50,735 nt of DNA from Oscillospiraceae bacterium. Its GTDB lineage: Bacteria; Bacillota; Clostridia; Oscillospirales; JAAYXM01. How positions within the stretch are numbered: position 1 is the first letter of the stretch; every line of letters begins with the position of its first letter. Of this stretch, positions 1-7,685 are shown piece after piece. The notes under the pieces were generated by a model. That model had not been told where the DNA came from and ran no database searches. It saw only the letters and a list, made by a program, of their open reading frames with translations. The DNA is taken from positions 1 to 50,735 of the forward strand of contig JAFYPW010000028.1 in NCBI GenBank assembly GCA_017559985.1. The letters are read 5' to 3'. The translations under genes and the position numbers were made by a program.

Positions 1-2154
1 CTTTTTGTTTCTGTATTCAAGGTTTCGAGTGAAAAAAGAGTTGATGATGTTGCACTCGAAAATTTGGATATCAAATTTCAAAACGGAGCGAGCGGGGTTC
101 AGCGTCTTCTTTCACAGATCGGGTTTGCAATGTCTGAACTTTCCGTAAGTTTTGCAACAGATGCTGATTTCAACAACGGCTCATACATTTCGGGGAACAG
201 GTTCCGAGCAGAAATGAGAGAAGTGCTTGTCGACAGAAGGCAAAATGAGTTTGGCGAATTTATTTCGTCGGCTTTTTTGGTCGACACATCAAAGCCCGGA
301 TATGTTTATGAGCTTACGGGAACTTTTTCGGCAGACACCTTTTTTGGGAACAATTTCGTGAGTGATACATACACAAAAGAATTCTGGTTGTCTCAGACTT
401 TATATGGTGAGACTTTTCAGATTTTTCCTTCTGACACGTTTTCTTTGTCCGGAAAGGAAAGTTTAAGTGTAGAGCTTTTGCCTGTTGCATACAGACAACG
501 GGATGCAACAAGGCATCTTCTGGTTATGTTGCTTGATGTTTCTGCCATAGCAAAAAAATATGGCGTTTCCGGAATATATTCCGCAGATGGCAAATGTATT
601 TTTTCTGAAGAAAACGTACCTGTTCTCGGTGAAACGGAGATTTTTGGCGAAAATGGTGCTGTTTCCGATGGTATGCTTTTAAGGTTTTTCGACCGACAGA
701 ATGGCGATATCTGTATAACAAAAGTAATCTCGGATTCAGAGATTAAATCGGTTAAGACAAATCACGGTGTCGGTCTGGAATACCTTGTTGCAATTTTTGT
801 TGTTCTTGTGCTTGTTTTGTCTGTTGTTCTTTCTGCAAAGATTTCTGTTGATTTTTTCAGGATGTTCGGAATTCTAGAAAAAAACGCGGCTGTAAAAAGT
901 AAGTTTGCAAACGGAATTACCGGTTTTAAGGAAGCATGTGAAGCTGTCGCTATGGTTTGCTCACCTGAAAACCGGGCGCTTCATGAACCGGGCAATAAAG
1001 AATCTGTTTTAAATTCTCTGTTTTTGCAATCAAAGGTACGCGATGTTTATGTTTCCGTTGAAGATATAGAAGGTAAGGTGGATCTTTCGAGACCGTTTTT
1101 TGTTGCCTACTTCCGCGTTAATTACAAGGCGGAATTTGAAAAATATATGGATGACGATATGGGGAAGGCAACATTCTTCTTAAAGCAGCTTCTTGAAATG
1201 TATATGGAATCTCTTGCGATTTCCGGTACTGTGTTCCAGGTTGAAAAGGATGCCATTGTGTTGGTTTTTGATGCGGGAGAGGGGAGCGTCACGGCGGAAG
1301 AGACGGTTGACGTAATTCTTCAGAAGCTTTCCAACGAGTCTGAATATGCTTTCTTTACGGTTGTTGTATCTGAAATTTACAGCGGAATTGAAAAAATCAA
1401 AAACATTTATGATAAACTCATAGAGTTTGCAAATTTTGGCAAACCTCTTGCTGAAACACAGGTGCTGCACGAAGGAGACTGTGCGGGCGGAACGAGTCGT
1501 TTTTATTTTTCTGTTGAGGAAATGGGAAAACTCTCTGCTTTGCTCCAGAACGGTACAGAGGATGAGGTTGTCCGGAAAATAGATGAAATCTTTGATTATA
1601 ACATCAAAAAAGATATAAACAGATTTGAGCTTTCTTTGCTGTGTACAGAAATAATAAATTGCGGAATAAAGCTGATGAATCGTGTTTTTCACACCATACC
1701 GCAGGATATTGATGTAACATCTGCATATAAACAGCTTGACAGAGCGCACACTGTTGAAGAATACCGGGGAATCTGTGTTGATTTACTTCTGGAAATTATA
1801 TCCTATATCAGACAGAACAAAAGGGAAGATGATTACATAATAAGCTATATTCTTGATTATGTTGAAAATCATTATGCAGAGGATATTTATCTCAATCTTT
1901 TTGCGGAAAAGCTCAAACTTACGGGTGCATATATTTCATCGTACTTTAAAGAAAAGATGAATGTAAACCTCAGTGACTATGTAAACAATTACAGGATTAA
2001 AAAAGCACTTGAGCTGAGTGAAAATCCGCAGAACAAGAACAAAGACATTGCTGTTATGGTGGGGTTGCCCAACATCAATACGTTCATAAGGCTTTTCAAA
2101 AAATATACCGGACATACGCCCGGTGAGTATCGCAAAAAGCATTTTGGAGAATAG
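1..2154 (+). CDS. AraC-family transcriptional regulator with extracytoplasmic sensor region (5' end cut off)
   Basis: The frame is open from the first base of the window, so the gene starts upstream and about 717 residues are visible. The first ~255 visible residues look extracytoplasmic (Cache-like sensor, inferred). A hydrophobic membrane segment follows at about bases 781-860, then a long cytoplasmic linker. The C-terminal ~100 residues (about 1840-2140) form the double helix-turn-helix of AraC/XylS proteins, ending in the usual GHTPGEYRK-type sequence. This layout matches the YesN-like membrane regulators that often lie beside CUT1 sugar ABC transporters. The two permease genes downstream fit that role, so regulation of them is a reasonable inference. 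The ligand is unknown. Any upstream membrane segment lies outside the window or in the first visible residues. Confidence 0.88.
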   Translation, partial: LFVSVFKVSSEKRVDDVALENLDIKFQNGASGVQRLLSQIGFAMSELSVSFATDADFNNGSYISGNRFRAEMREVLVDRRQNEFGEFISSAFLVDTSKPGYVYELTGTFSADTFFGNNFVSDTYTKEFWLSQTLYGETFQIFPSDTFSLSGKESLSVELLPVAYRQRDATRHLLVMLLDVSAIAKKYGVSGIYSADGKCIFSEENVPVLGETEIFGENGAVSDGMLLRFFDRQNGDICITKVISDSEIKSVKTNHGVGLEYLVAIFVVLVLVLSVVLSAKISVDFFRMFGILEKNAAVKSKFANGITGFKEACEAVAMVCSPENRALHEPGNKESVLNSLFLQSKVRDVYVSVEDIEGKVDLSRPFFVAYFRVNYKAEFEKYMDDDMGKATFFLKQLLEMYMESLAISGTVFQVEKDAIVLVFDAGEGSVTAEETVDVILQKLSNESEYAFFTVVVSEIYSGIEKIKNIYDKLIEFANFGKPLAETQVLHEGDCAGGTSRFYFSVEEMGKLSALLQNGTEDEVVRKIDEIFDYNIKKDINRFELSLLCTEIINCGIKLMNRVFHTIPQDIDVTSAYKQLDRAHTVEEYRGICVDLLLEIISYIRQNKREDDYIISYILDYVENHYAEDIYLNLFAEKLKLTGAYISSYFKEKMNVNLSDYVNNYRIKKALELSENPQNKNKDIAVMVGLPNINTFIRLFKKYTGHTPGEYRKKHFGE

Positions 2155-2413
2155 CGAATATGCGGTTTTGAGAAATAATGGTTAAATAATTAAAGAAATC
2201 GGCGATTTGTTAACTGTTTGTTAACGTAATTTTTCTGCTTGAAAGTTTTTTAAAGTTGCGTTTTACACATAAAACGGGGCGAATTCAATCTTAAAAGTTA
2301 AACAATGACGAAATCTGTTGTCATTTTTTGTTGTCATAATTATTTTTACCAAAATCCGCGATTTTAGAGATAAGTTAAAAAAATGATTATTCATATTCGG
2401 GTATATTATGTTG

Positions 2414-2419
2414 TATAAT
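2414..2419 (+). promoter_or_regulatory. Possible -10 box for the ABC permease operon
   Basis: TATAAT matches the vegetative -10 consensus. The sequence 17 bases upstream (TCATAT) is a poor -35, which would be consistent with a promoter that needs an activator such as the upstream AraC-type protein. Transcription would start near 2426 and leave a leader of about 175 bases. Confidence 0.4.
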
Positions 2420-2434
2420 GTAAACACGGAAAAA

Positions 2435-2490
2435 GGTGCAATTTGTAAGTTGCTCCTGCTGGGACAAGCACGAAGTTTTTCGTGTGTTGT
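2435..2490 (+). other. Two consecutive leader hairpins before the permease operon
   Basis: The first hairpin pairs GGTGCAA (2435-2441) with TTGCTCC (2450-2456), with one mismatch. The second pairs ACAAGCACGAA (2464-2474) with TTCGTGTGTTGT (2479-2490), with one bulge and one wobble, around a four-base loop. The second is followed by a T-rich but interrupted tract, so it could act as a weak terminator or attenuator. No known riboswitch consensus is recognised. Confidence 0.4.
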
Positions 2491-2602
2491 GATTTTGTTT
2501 ATTTTGTATGAGGAAGCTCCTTCCGGCATACATTATAAAGATATAGCAGCCTGACAGTTTCGGTTGTCCGGCGCAAAAGAAAAATTCAAGGAGTTGAATA
2601 CT

Positions 2603-3565
2603 TTGAGGGCGACAAAAAACGCTAAGGCAGAGGTTCTGCCCAATTCTCCCGCAAGTGCAAAGCCTGAATGGCTTAAAAAGCTCACTGACGGCAAGTATCT
2701 TATGATTCTTGTTCTTCCGGCTGTCATCTGTCTTGCACTCTTCTATTACTTCCCGATGTACGGTCTTATTATTGCTTTTAAAGACTACAAGCCGTTTATC
2801 GGACTTCTCAACAGTGAGTGGATCGGATTTGATAATTTCGTCAGGTTCTTTAACTACAAGTACTGCTGGCGTATCATCAAGAACACGTTCCTTCTTGCTA
2901 CGTACAACCTTCTCTGGAACTTCCCGATGCCGATAATCTTTGCTCTTATCCTCAACGAGACAAAGAATATGCGCTTCAAGAAGACAGTCCAGACGGTCAG
3001 CTATATGCCGCACTTCTATTCGACGGTTGTTGTTGTCGGTCTTTTGACAATGCTTCTTTCTCCGAACGGCGGCTTGCTCACACGTATGTTCGCTTCTATT
3101 GGCATTGATGCATCGAACGTTCTTTATGATTCACGTTGGTTCAGAACTCTTTACATAGCTTCCGGTATGTGGCAGTCCACAGGTTGGAGTGCAATTATAT
3201 ACCTCGCAGCTCTTACCAATGTTGACCCGCAGCTTTACGAAGCAGCAACGGTTGACGGTGCAGGCAAGATGCGTTGCCTCTGGAATATCACACTCCCGAG
3301 CATTGCACCGACTATCATCACTATGCTTCTTCTCAATATGGGCAGCATTTTCAGCGTAGGTTTTGAAAAGGTATTCCTTCTTCAGACACCTTCCACATAT
3401 GAAACCTCTGAAGTTATTGCAACGTATACGTATATGCAAGGTTTGAGATACACAAATTACAGCTACGGTGCAGCGGTTGGCTTGTTCAACTCTATTGTTT
3501 GCTTTATCCTTGTTATTATCTCCAACTATATTTCAAAGACGGTTTCTGAAACCAGCTTGTGGTAA
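2603..3565 (+). CDS. ABC transporter permease, LplB-like (CUT1 sugar family)
   Basis: This is an inner-membrane permease of a carbohydrate-type ABC importer. After a short cytoplasmic N-terminus it has about six hydrophobic segments and the cytoplasmic EAA loop that contacts the ATPase (YEAATVDGAGKMRCLWNITLP, about residues 212-232). It resembles the LplB/YteP group, which imports oligosaccharides or polysaccharide breakdown products. I chose the TTG start at 2603 because AAGGAG lies nine bases upstream (2588-2593); an in-frame TTG at 2564 has no good ribosome binding site. The second permease follows 15 bases later, so the two form one transcript and a heterodimeric channel. Neither the binding protein nor the ATPase is adjacent. 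The gene uses TTC, AAG and CGT heavily, which suggests strong expression. Substrate is unknown. Confidence 0.88.
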   Translation: MRATKNAKAEVLPNSPASAKPEWLKKLTDGKYLMILVLPAVICLALFYYFPMYGLIIAFKDYKPFIGLLNSEWIGFDNFVRFFNYKYCWRIIKNTFLLATYNLLWNFPMPIIFALILNETKNMRFKKTVQTVSYMPHFYSTVVVVGLLTMLLSPNGGLLTRMFASIGIDASNVLYDSRWFRTLYIASGMWQSTGWSAIIYLAALTNVDPQLYEAATVDGAGKMRCLWNITLPSIAPTIITMLLLNMGSIFSVGFEKVFLLQTPSTYETSEVIATYTYMQGLRYTNYSYGAAVGLFNSIVCFILVIISNYISKTVSETSLW

Positions 3566-3580
3566 AGGAGGAAATGAAAA

Positions 3581-4474
3581 ATGGTTGAGAAAAAATTTAC
3601 TATTGGTTGGGTTTTGAGAAACATCTTCCTTTGGTTTATCGTTGTTGTTATGGTGTTCCCGTTTCTTCATATGCTTTCCGTTTCTCTTTCGGGTAACGTA
3701 GATGTTATGAAGGGTTCTGTAAGTGTTCTTCCTATGATCAACGGAAAGATAGGCGCAACGCTCGGTACTTATAAGCACGTTCTTTCCAATCCGCTTATCT
3801 TTACGGCGTACAGAAACACGATCGTTTACACCGTTCTTGGTACAGCTGCTGCTCTTTTTGTTCTTTCCACAGGCGCATATGCGCTCAGCAAGCCAAACAG
3901 ACTTCTCGGCGGTAAGACAATAAACATCCTTATTATGATAACGATGTTCTTTGGCGGCGGTATGGTTCCGACCTTCCTTTGTATCAAATGGCTCGGTCTT
4001 TACGATACAATCTGGGCTGTTGTTCTTCCCGGTGCGTTCAGTGCATACAACTGTATCATTATGAGAACGTTCTTCTCGCAGTTCCCGAAGGAAATCGAAG
4101 AGTCCGGCAAACTTGACGGTCTTAACGATATCGGCATTCTCTGGTATCTCGTTCTTCCGACATCGGGTGCAGTTCTTGCAACAATCGGTCTTTTCGTTGC
4201 TGTTGGTCAGTGGAACGCTTTCTTTGGTCCGTTGCTTTACCTCAACGGTTCCGAAAAGTATCCGCTTCAGCTTATTCTTCGTCAGATCGTTCTTCAGAGT
4301 GTTATGGACAACTTTGCAAGTGGTGACTCCGCTGCGGGTGCTAACTTGCAGTATGCTGAAAACTCTGTCAAGTATGCAACAATTATCGTTTCCATTCTTC
4401 CGATCATTGCAGTATATCCGTTCTTGCAGAAATACTTTGTTAAGGGCGTTATGATCGGTTCCGTTAAGGGTTAA
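3581..4474 (+). CDS. ABC transporter permease, YtcP-like (CUT1 sugar family)
   Basis: This 297-residue protein is the partner permease of a CUT1 ABC importer. It has six predicted membrane segments, beginning near residue 15, and an EAA-type loop around residues 170-200 (EIEESGKLDGLNDIGILWYL), in which the usual EAA is replaced by EES. The combination LplB-like then YtcP-like is standard for this transporter group. The ATG at 3581 sits nine bases after TAAAGGAGG, which overlaps the stop codon of the first permease, so the two are translationally linked. A strong hairpin terminator follows, so the operon ends here without the solute-binding protein gene usually found next. That protein and a shared MsmX-type ATPase must be encoded elsewhere. 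Confidence 0.9.
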   Translation: MVEKKFTIGWVLRNIFLWFIVVVMVFPFLHMLSVSLSGNVDVMKGSVSVLPMINGKIGATLGTYKHVLSNPLIFTAYRNTIVYTVLGTAAALFVLSTGAYALSKPNRLLGGKTINILIMITMFFGGGMVPTFLCIKWLGLYDTIWAVVLPGAFSAYNCIIMRTFFSQFPKEIEESGKLDGLNDIGILWYLVLPTSGAVLATIGLFVAVGQWNAFFGPLLYLNGSEKYPLQLILRQIVLQSVMDNFASGDSAAGANLQYAENSVKYATIIVSILPIIAVYPFLQKYFVKGVMIGSVKG

Positions 4475-4499
4475 ACTACAATCAAAGATTCAACAACTT

Positions 4500-4535
4500 T
4501 TTGGGCACCTTTTAGAGGTGCCCAAAGTTATTTTT
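4500..4535 (+). terminator. Intrinsic terminator after the permease operon
   Basis: TTTGGGCACCT (4500-4510) pairs perfectly with AGGTGCCCAAA (4516-4526) around a five-base loop and is followed by GTTATTTTTA. A-rich bases on the other side mean it may also serve spoVG on the opposite strand. Confidence 0.85.
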
Positions 4536-4585
4536 ACGGAAAGGAGAAGGCTTGGGTCTTTTCCTTTTCTGTTGAAAACATTTGT

Positions 4586-4858
4586 TCAATTTTCAAACTC
4601 ACCCTGTTTATATCGTTCAAATTCCGTGAGGACCTGTGCTTCGATTCTGTCGCGGAGATCTTTTTTTGTGGGGTGTGCAATATCAGAAAAATTTCCGTTT
4701 GAAAGTCTCCTGGAAGGCATAGCAAGAAAAACTTTGTCATATCCTTCGATGATTTTTATATCGTGGATGACAAGTTCATCATCAAAGGTTACGGAAACAA
4801 TGGCACGCATTTTTGAATCGTCTGAAATTTTTCTGATTCTGATGTCGGTGATTTCCAT
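4586..4858 (-). CDS. spoVG: Septation/sporulation regulator SpoVG
   Basis: SpoVG is a small nucleic-acid-binding protein that affects septation, sporulation and several other processes in Firmicutes. The 90-residue product matches the family along its whole length: MEITDIRIRKI at the start, AIVSVTFDDELVIHDIKIIEG in the first half, LAMPSRR and FSDIAHP in the middle. The C-terminal helix is slightly longer than the bare core. AAGGAG lies just upstream of the ATG on the minus strand. The gene stands alone, convergent with the permease operon and divergent from murC. An AT-rich stretch (about 4905-4945) could hold its promoter, but I see no clear sigma-H site. Confidence 0.93.
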   Translation of the reverse strand: MEITDIRIRKISDDSKMRAIVSVTFDDELVIHDIKIIEGYDKVFLAMPSRRLSNGNFSDIAHPTKKDLRDRIEAQVLTEFERYKQGEFEN

Positions 4859-4994
4859 AATTAAATTACTCCTTGCATTTTTCTGTTTTTTTATGGACTT
4901 TTTGCCTTTAAAATAATATAATATAGTTTATCCGAAGTATAATATAAAATACGCATTGTGTTTCGAGTTTTATTTTTGAATGGAGTTTTGTAAG

Positions 4995-6374
4995 ATGAAT
5001 TCAGTAAAACAAAACCTGTTATCGGTGCCCGGAAAAACAGCACACCTTGTCGGGATAGGCGGGGTATCAATGAGTGCACTTGCTCTTGCTTTGCTTGCAC
5101 GCGGTTTTTCCGTCCGCGGATCGGATATGAATGATGGTGTATACTGCAAGCGGCTCCGCGAAGAAGGAATAGAAATAATATGCGGGCATTTTCCTGAAAA
5201 TGTTGTTGGCGCGGATGTTGTTATAAGAACGGCTGCGGTTAAAGACGATAATCCCGAAATTGCAAAGGCGAAAGAACTGGGTATACCTGTGCTTGAAAGG
5301 GCTGAGGCTTGGGGTGTTCTGATGGAGGCGTTTCCTGAGGTGATTTGCGTTTCCGGAACACACGGAAAAACATCTACAACAGCTATGGTGACGTGCATTG
5401 CTCTGAAAGCGGGAATGGATCCTGAGGTTATGATAGGCGCTGATATGCGCGAGATAGGCGGTGTTGTCAGGATATCTGACGGAGGACTCTTTGTTGCGGA
5501 GGCGTGCGAGTACTGCAATTCGTTTTTGAATTTTAAACCGACGGTTGCAATTGTTCTCAATATCGAAGAAGACCACCTTGACTTTTTCTCGGGAATAGAT
5601 GATATTATAGCTTCGTTTAATAAGTTTGTGTGCGGCACAAAGCCCGGTGGCTTTGTTGTTGCAAATGCTGATGATGAAAATGTGATGCGAGCGGTTTCTT
5701 CTGCGGGAAAGAAAATAGTAACGTTTGCTTTGAAGAAAGATGCTGATCTGACGGCAAAAGATATAAAATATACCGACGGATTTCCGTCTTTTACTCTCGT
5801 GTTCAAAGGTGAGGAGCTTGGCAAAATCAAGCTTTCTGTAATAGGTGAGCATAATGTCAAGAACGCGCTTGCGGCAGCTGCGGCGATGCTTGGAATAGGT
5901 GTGGGCTTTTCTGATATCTACGGTGCTCTTTCGGAATTCAAGGGTGTTGGACGCCGGATGGAGTATAAAGGCGAATTTTTAAAATCAAAAGTGTATGATG
6001 ACTATGCTCATCATCCGAGTGAAGTCAGAACGACGCTCGAGGCGGTCAGACGCGGGCACGGTGGGAGAGTGGTCTGTGTTTTTCAGCCGCATACCTATAC
6101 CCGTACCGCCGCGCTCTGCGACGATTTCGCAAAAGCTCTCTCTCTTGCCGATGTGGTAATTCTTTCAGATATTTATGCTGCCCGTGAAAAAAACACGATT
6201 GGCATAACTTCCGCTGCGATAGGAGATAAAATAGAGGGCGCAAAATGTATCAGCGGCTTTGATAATATAATAACTGAGCTTTGTGGCTGTGTCCGTGAAG
6301 GGGATGTTGTTCTCACTATGGGTGCAGGTGACATATATAAAGTCGGTGAAGAACTTTGTAGGATTAAAAGGTGA
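4995..6374 (+). CDS. murC: UDP-N-acetylmuramate--L-alanine ligase MurC
   Basis: MurC is the cytoplasmic ligase that adds L-alanine to UDP-MurNAc in peptidoglycan synthesis. The 459-residue product has the N-terminal Rossmann motif GIGGVSMSALA (about residue 17), the ATP-binding loop GTHGKTSTTAM (about residue 122) and the late Mur-ligase motif DDYAHHPSEV. Length is normal for the family. I placed the start at ATG 4995, nine bases after GGAG (4982-4985), rather than the in-frame ATG at 4980, which has no ribosome binding site. A -10-like TATAAT is at 4938-4943. The downstream membrane-protease gene overlaps the stop codon by four bases, so the two are co-translated. Confidence 0.95.
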   Translation: MNSVKQNLLSVPGKTAHLVGIGGVSMSALALALLARGFSVRGSDMNDGVYCKRLREEGIEIICGHFPENVVGADVVIRTAAVKDDNPEIAKAKELGIPVLERAEAWGVLMEAFPEVICVSGTHGKTSTTAMVTCIALKAGMDPEVMIGADMREIGGVVRISDGGLFVAEACEYCNSFLNFKPTVAIVLNIEEDHLDFFSGIDDIIASFNKFVCGTKPGGFVVANADDENVMRAVSSAGKKIVTFALKKDADLTAKDIKYTDGFPSFTLVFKGEELGKIKLSVIGEHNVKNALAAAAAMLGIGVGFSDIYGALSEFKGVGRRMEYKGEFLKSKVYDDYAHHPSEVRTTLEAVRRGHGGRVVCVFQPHTYTRTAALCDDFAKALSLADVVILSDIYAAREKNTIGITSAAIGDKIEGAKCISGFDNIITELCGCVREGDVVLTMGAGDIYKVGEELCRIKR

Positions 6375-7165
6375 GGGTGTTGAAAAGTAATATAGTCAGG
6401 TTTTTATATGCGGTAGACTGCTACTTGCTGTATATACTCTCCGGAATTGCTGCGGCAGCCGGTGTTGTTGCATATTACAGCATAAACGCTGCTTCTGATT
6501 TCGATCTGGCAGGCGTCGGGTATGCGGCGTTTGTTGATGTTCTCCCGGAGTTTTTGTCGGGCAAATCATCTATTGTTCTCCTTGTTTCCTACATTATTGT
6601 GCTTTTTGGCATTTTGGTTGTGTTTTTGTTTAAAAAACAAAGTCTTGCGGGATATTCCGGAATGTCATATTACAAAATTAAAAGTTTGTTCTTCTCTTTG
6701 GCTCTCGGAATATGTCTCAGTTTGATAACTTACAGTTTTGTACCTGCAAAAACGGATGAAGGCATAGGCTTGAACACAGCAATGGTGCTATGTATAATAC
6801 TCGGTCCGTTCGTCGAAGAGCTTATGTTCCGGGGAATACTTCTTAAAATGTTTGCATCGTCTGTGGGAATCTTTTTTGGGGCGATAATAACATCGGTCCT
6901 GTTTGCGGTTTCCCACACGGATCCGGTCCAGGTGATATATACATTTGTGCTTGGTCTGGTTCTTGCTTCGGTAAGGGTCAAAAGTACGAGTCTGTGGAGC
7001 GCGGTTGCGCTTCATGCGGCGTTTAATATATGCGGCGCATTTGTTTGGGGGACAGGTCTGACACTTTCTTCAACAGCAACGGTTTTGTGTGTTTTGCTTT
7101 CTTTCCTTTTCTTTGTTTTCGCCTGTTCCGGCGGCAGAAAAAAAGCTCATCGGAAAAGTGTGTGA
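6371..7165 (+). CDS. CPBP-family intramembrane metalloprotease (Abi/CAAX protease-like)
   Basis: This 264-residue protein is almost entirely hydrophobic, with about eight membrane segments. It carries the CPBP signature: EELMFRG (EExxxR, about residue 150), a His-containing second motif (FAVSHTDP) and a third His/Asn motif (ALHAAFN). Family members include eukaryotic Rce1 and bacterial proteins tied to immunity or to peptide maturation, but the substrate here cannot be told. The GTG start at 6371 overlaps the murC stop (GTGA). In-frame GTG 6377 and TTG 6380 are alternatives, as no start has an ideal ribosome binding site. An intrinsic terminator lies about 200 bases downstream. Confidence 0.87.
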   Translation: MRVLKSNIVRFLYAVDCYLLYILSGIAAAAGVVAYYSINAASDFDLAGVGYAAFVDVLPEFLSGKSSIVLLVSYIIVLFGILVVFLFKKQSLAGYSGMSYYKIKSLFFSLALGICLSLITYSFVPAKTDEGIGLNTAMVLCIILGPFVEELMFRGILLKMFASSVGIFFGAIITSVLFAVSHTDPVQVIYTFVLGLVLASVRVKSTSLWSAVALHAAFNICGAFVWGTGLTLSSTATVLCVLLSFLFFVFACSGGRKKAHRKSV

Positions 7166-7250
7166 AACGCGACAAAAACGGTCGCAAACGGCGGCGCAAC
7201 TTAGAGATAAATCGCCATAAAAAACAATTTTTTGGCGTATAACCGCATTA

Positions 7251-7286
7251 AATTCGCCGTGAATCCGTCAGGATTCGCGGCGAATT
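7251..7286. repeat. Large imperfect palindrome (16-base arms)
   Basis: AATTCGCCGTGAATCC pairs with GGATTCGCGGCGAATT across a GTCA loop, with a single G-T wobble. No T-run follows on either strand, so it is unlikely to be a simple terminator. It may be a REP-like repeat unit or part of the surrounding element. Confidence 0.6.
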
Positions 7287-7369
7287 ATAATTTGTTCTGC
7301 ATCCAAACTCTTGTCTTTTATGGTGCAAAGCAGTTTTGGGTGAGAAATTTTGTCGTGAACAGAAGCAAG

Positions 7370-7407
7370 AAAAATCCTGCAATACTGACGTATTGCAGGA
7401 TTTTTTT
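7370..7407 (+). terminator. Intrinsic terminator upstream of the purine operon
   Basis: AAAAATCCTGCAATAC (7370-7385) pairs perfectly with GTATTGCAGGATTTTT (7390-7405) around TGAC, and the T-run continues. It probably ends the murC transcript. The A-rich left flank means it could also work on the opposite strand. Confidence 0.8.
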
Positions 7408-7483
7408 GTGAGCTGTTCGCGGTAAATTACCGGCCAAAACCGGTTTCTCCCTAAGTTGCACCGCCGAAAAGAGGGTTTTTTTC

Positions 7484-7512
7484 TTGACACAAAATTGCCC
7501 GTATGATATAAT
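7484..7512 (+). promoter_or_regulatory. Near-consensus vegetative promoter of the purine operon
   Basis: TTGACA (7484-7489) and TATAAT (7507-7512) are separated by exactly 17 bases, and TG at 7504-7505 makes an extended -10. Transcription should start near 7519, shortly before the riboswitch. With such a strong promoter, control must lie mainly in the leader RNA. Confidence 0.92.
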
Positions 7513-7540
7513 TATTTCAGAAATAAATAAGCGTTTTCTG

Positions 7541-7620
7541 CAACTGACGGATAAGTGGAGCACCACGGGAAGCGGAAAACTTTTTGGGGATTTTCCCCGA
7601 CTGAGGCCGACCGTCTGGGC
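7541..7620 (+). ncRNA. ZTP (pfl) riboswitch aptamer
   Basis: The leader carries the conserved parts of the ZTP/ZMP riboswitch. CTGACGG is at 7544-7550, a short GTGG-loop-CCAC stem at 7555-7566, then GGGAA. A variable hairpin (GGGGA/TCCCC, 7586-7598) is followed by the hallmark GCCGACCGTCTGGGC (7606-7620). GACGG can pair with CCGTC. The RNA senses ZMP/ZTP (AICAR phosphates), which accumulate when 10-formyl-THF is scarce. Known examples precede purE, purH, folD, fhs or glyA, and this one precedes a purE operon with two formyltransferases and fhs. The final GGGC is shared with the terminator stem, which gives a direct switch. Identification is from memory of the consensus, not a covariance search. 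Confidence 0.9.
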
Positions 7621-7658
7621 ACATTTAACTCCCCGTTGAGTTAAGTGCGCCCTTTTTT
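7617..7658 (+). terminator. Riboswitch-controlled terminator
   Basis: The arm 7617-7631 pairs with 7638-7652 over 15 positions, with one mismatch and one wobble, and TTTTTT follows at 7653-7658. The first four bases (GGGC) also belong to the aptamer core. Ligand binding should therefore hold them and block the terminator, an on-switch as in other ZTP riboswitches. Confidence 0.88.
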
Positions 7659-7685
7659 ATTTTACAGTTTTTTCAGGAGGTTTTT

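Larger units (their letters stand above)
2155..2602. other. Regulatory gap between AraC-type regulator and permease operon
   Basis: This 448-base AT-rich stretch has no convincing gene. It holds two direct copies of TTTGTTAAC (2206-2214 and 2217-2225), whose starts are 11 bases apart, about one helical turn. It also holds two copies of TGTTGTCAT (2316-2324 and 2329-2337), with an inverted ATGAC half at 2305-2309. A possible -10 box TATAAT lies at 2414-2419 without a clear -35. The last ~175 bases would be a 5' leader with several hairpins. The repeats are plausible operators for the neighbouring regulator, but that is inference. Confidence 0.5.
7189..7466. repeat. Segment bounded by 16-base inverted repeats (possible degenerate MITE)
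   Basis: CGGCGGCGCAACTTAG at 7189-7204 recurs in inverted orientation at 7451-7466 with 15 of 16 bases matching. Between them lie a 16-base hairpin (7251-7286) and a terminator hairpin (7370-7407), but no gene. The layout resembles a small non-autonomous element or an extended structured RNA. Target-site duplications are not obvious. Confidence 0.4.

Noticed and set aside
1180-1749. A 189-residue open frame on the minus strand inside the AraC-type gene
   Set aside because: It is antisense to a well-supported gene, has no ribosome binding site or known motif, and is rich in residues expected from the reverse of AT-rich coding sequence.
2408-2554. A 48-residue open frame in the leader of the permease operon
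   Set aside because: Its ATG precedes the likely -10 box, so it would not be in the transcript, and it lacks a ribosome binding site and recognisable sequence.
4905-4945. A sigma-H promoter for spoVG
   Set aside because: I looked for the usual sigma-H pattern on the minus strand and saw only AT-rich sequence without a convincing match.
4970-5860. A 296-residue open frame on the minus strand inside murC
   Set aside because: The product is Ser/Ala/Pro-rich low-information sequence opposite conserved MurC motifs, typical of a shadow frame.
7251-7286. The large palindrome as an intrinsic terminator
   Set aside because: Neither side has a T-run, and a much better terminator lies at 7370-7407.
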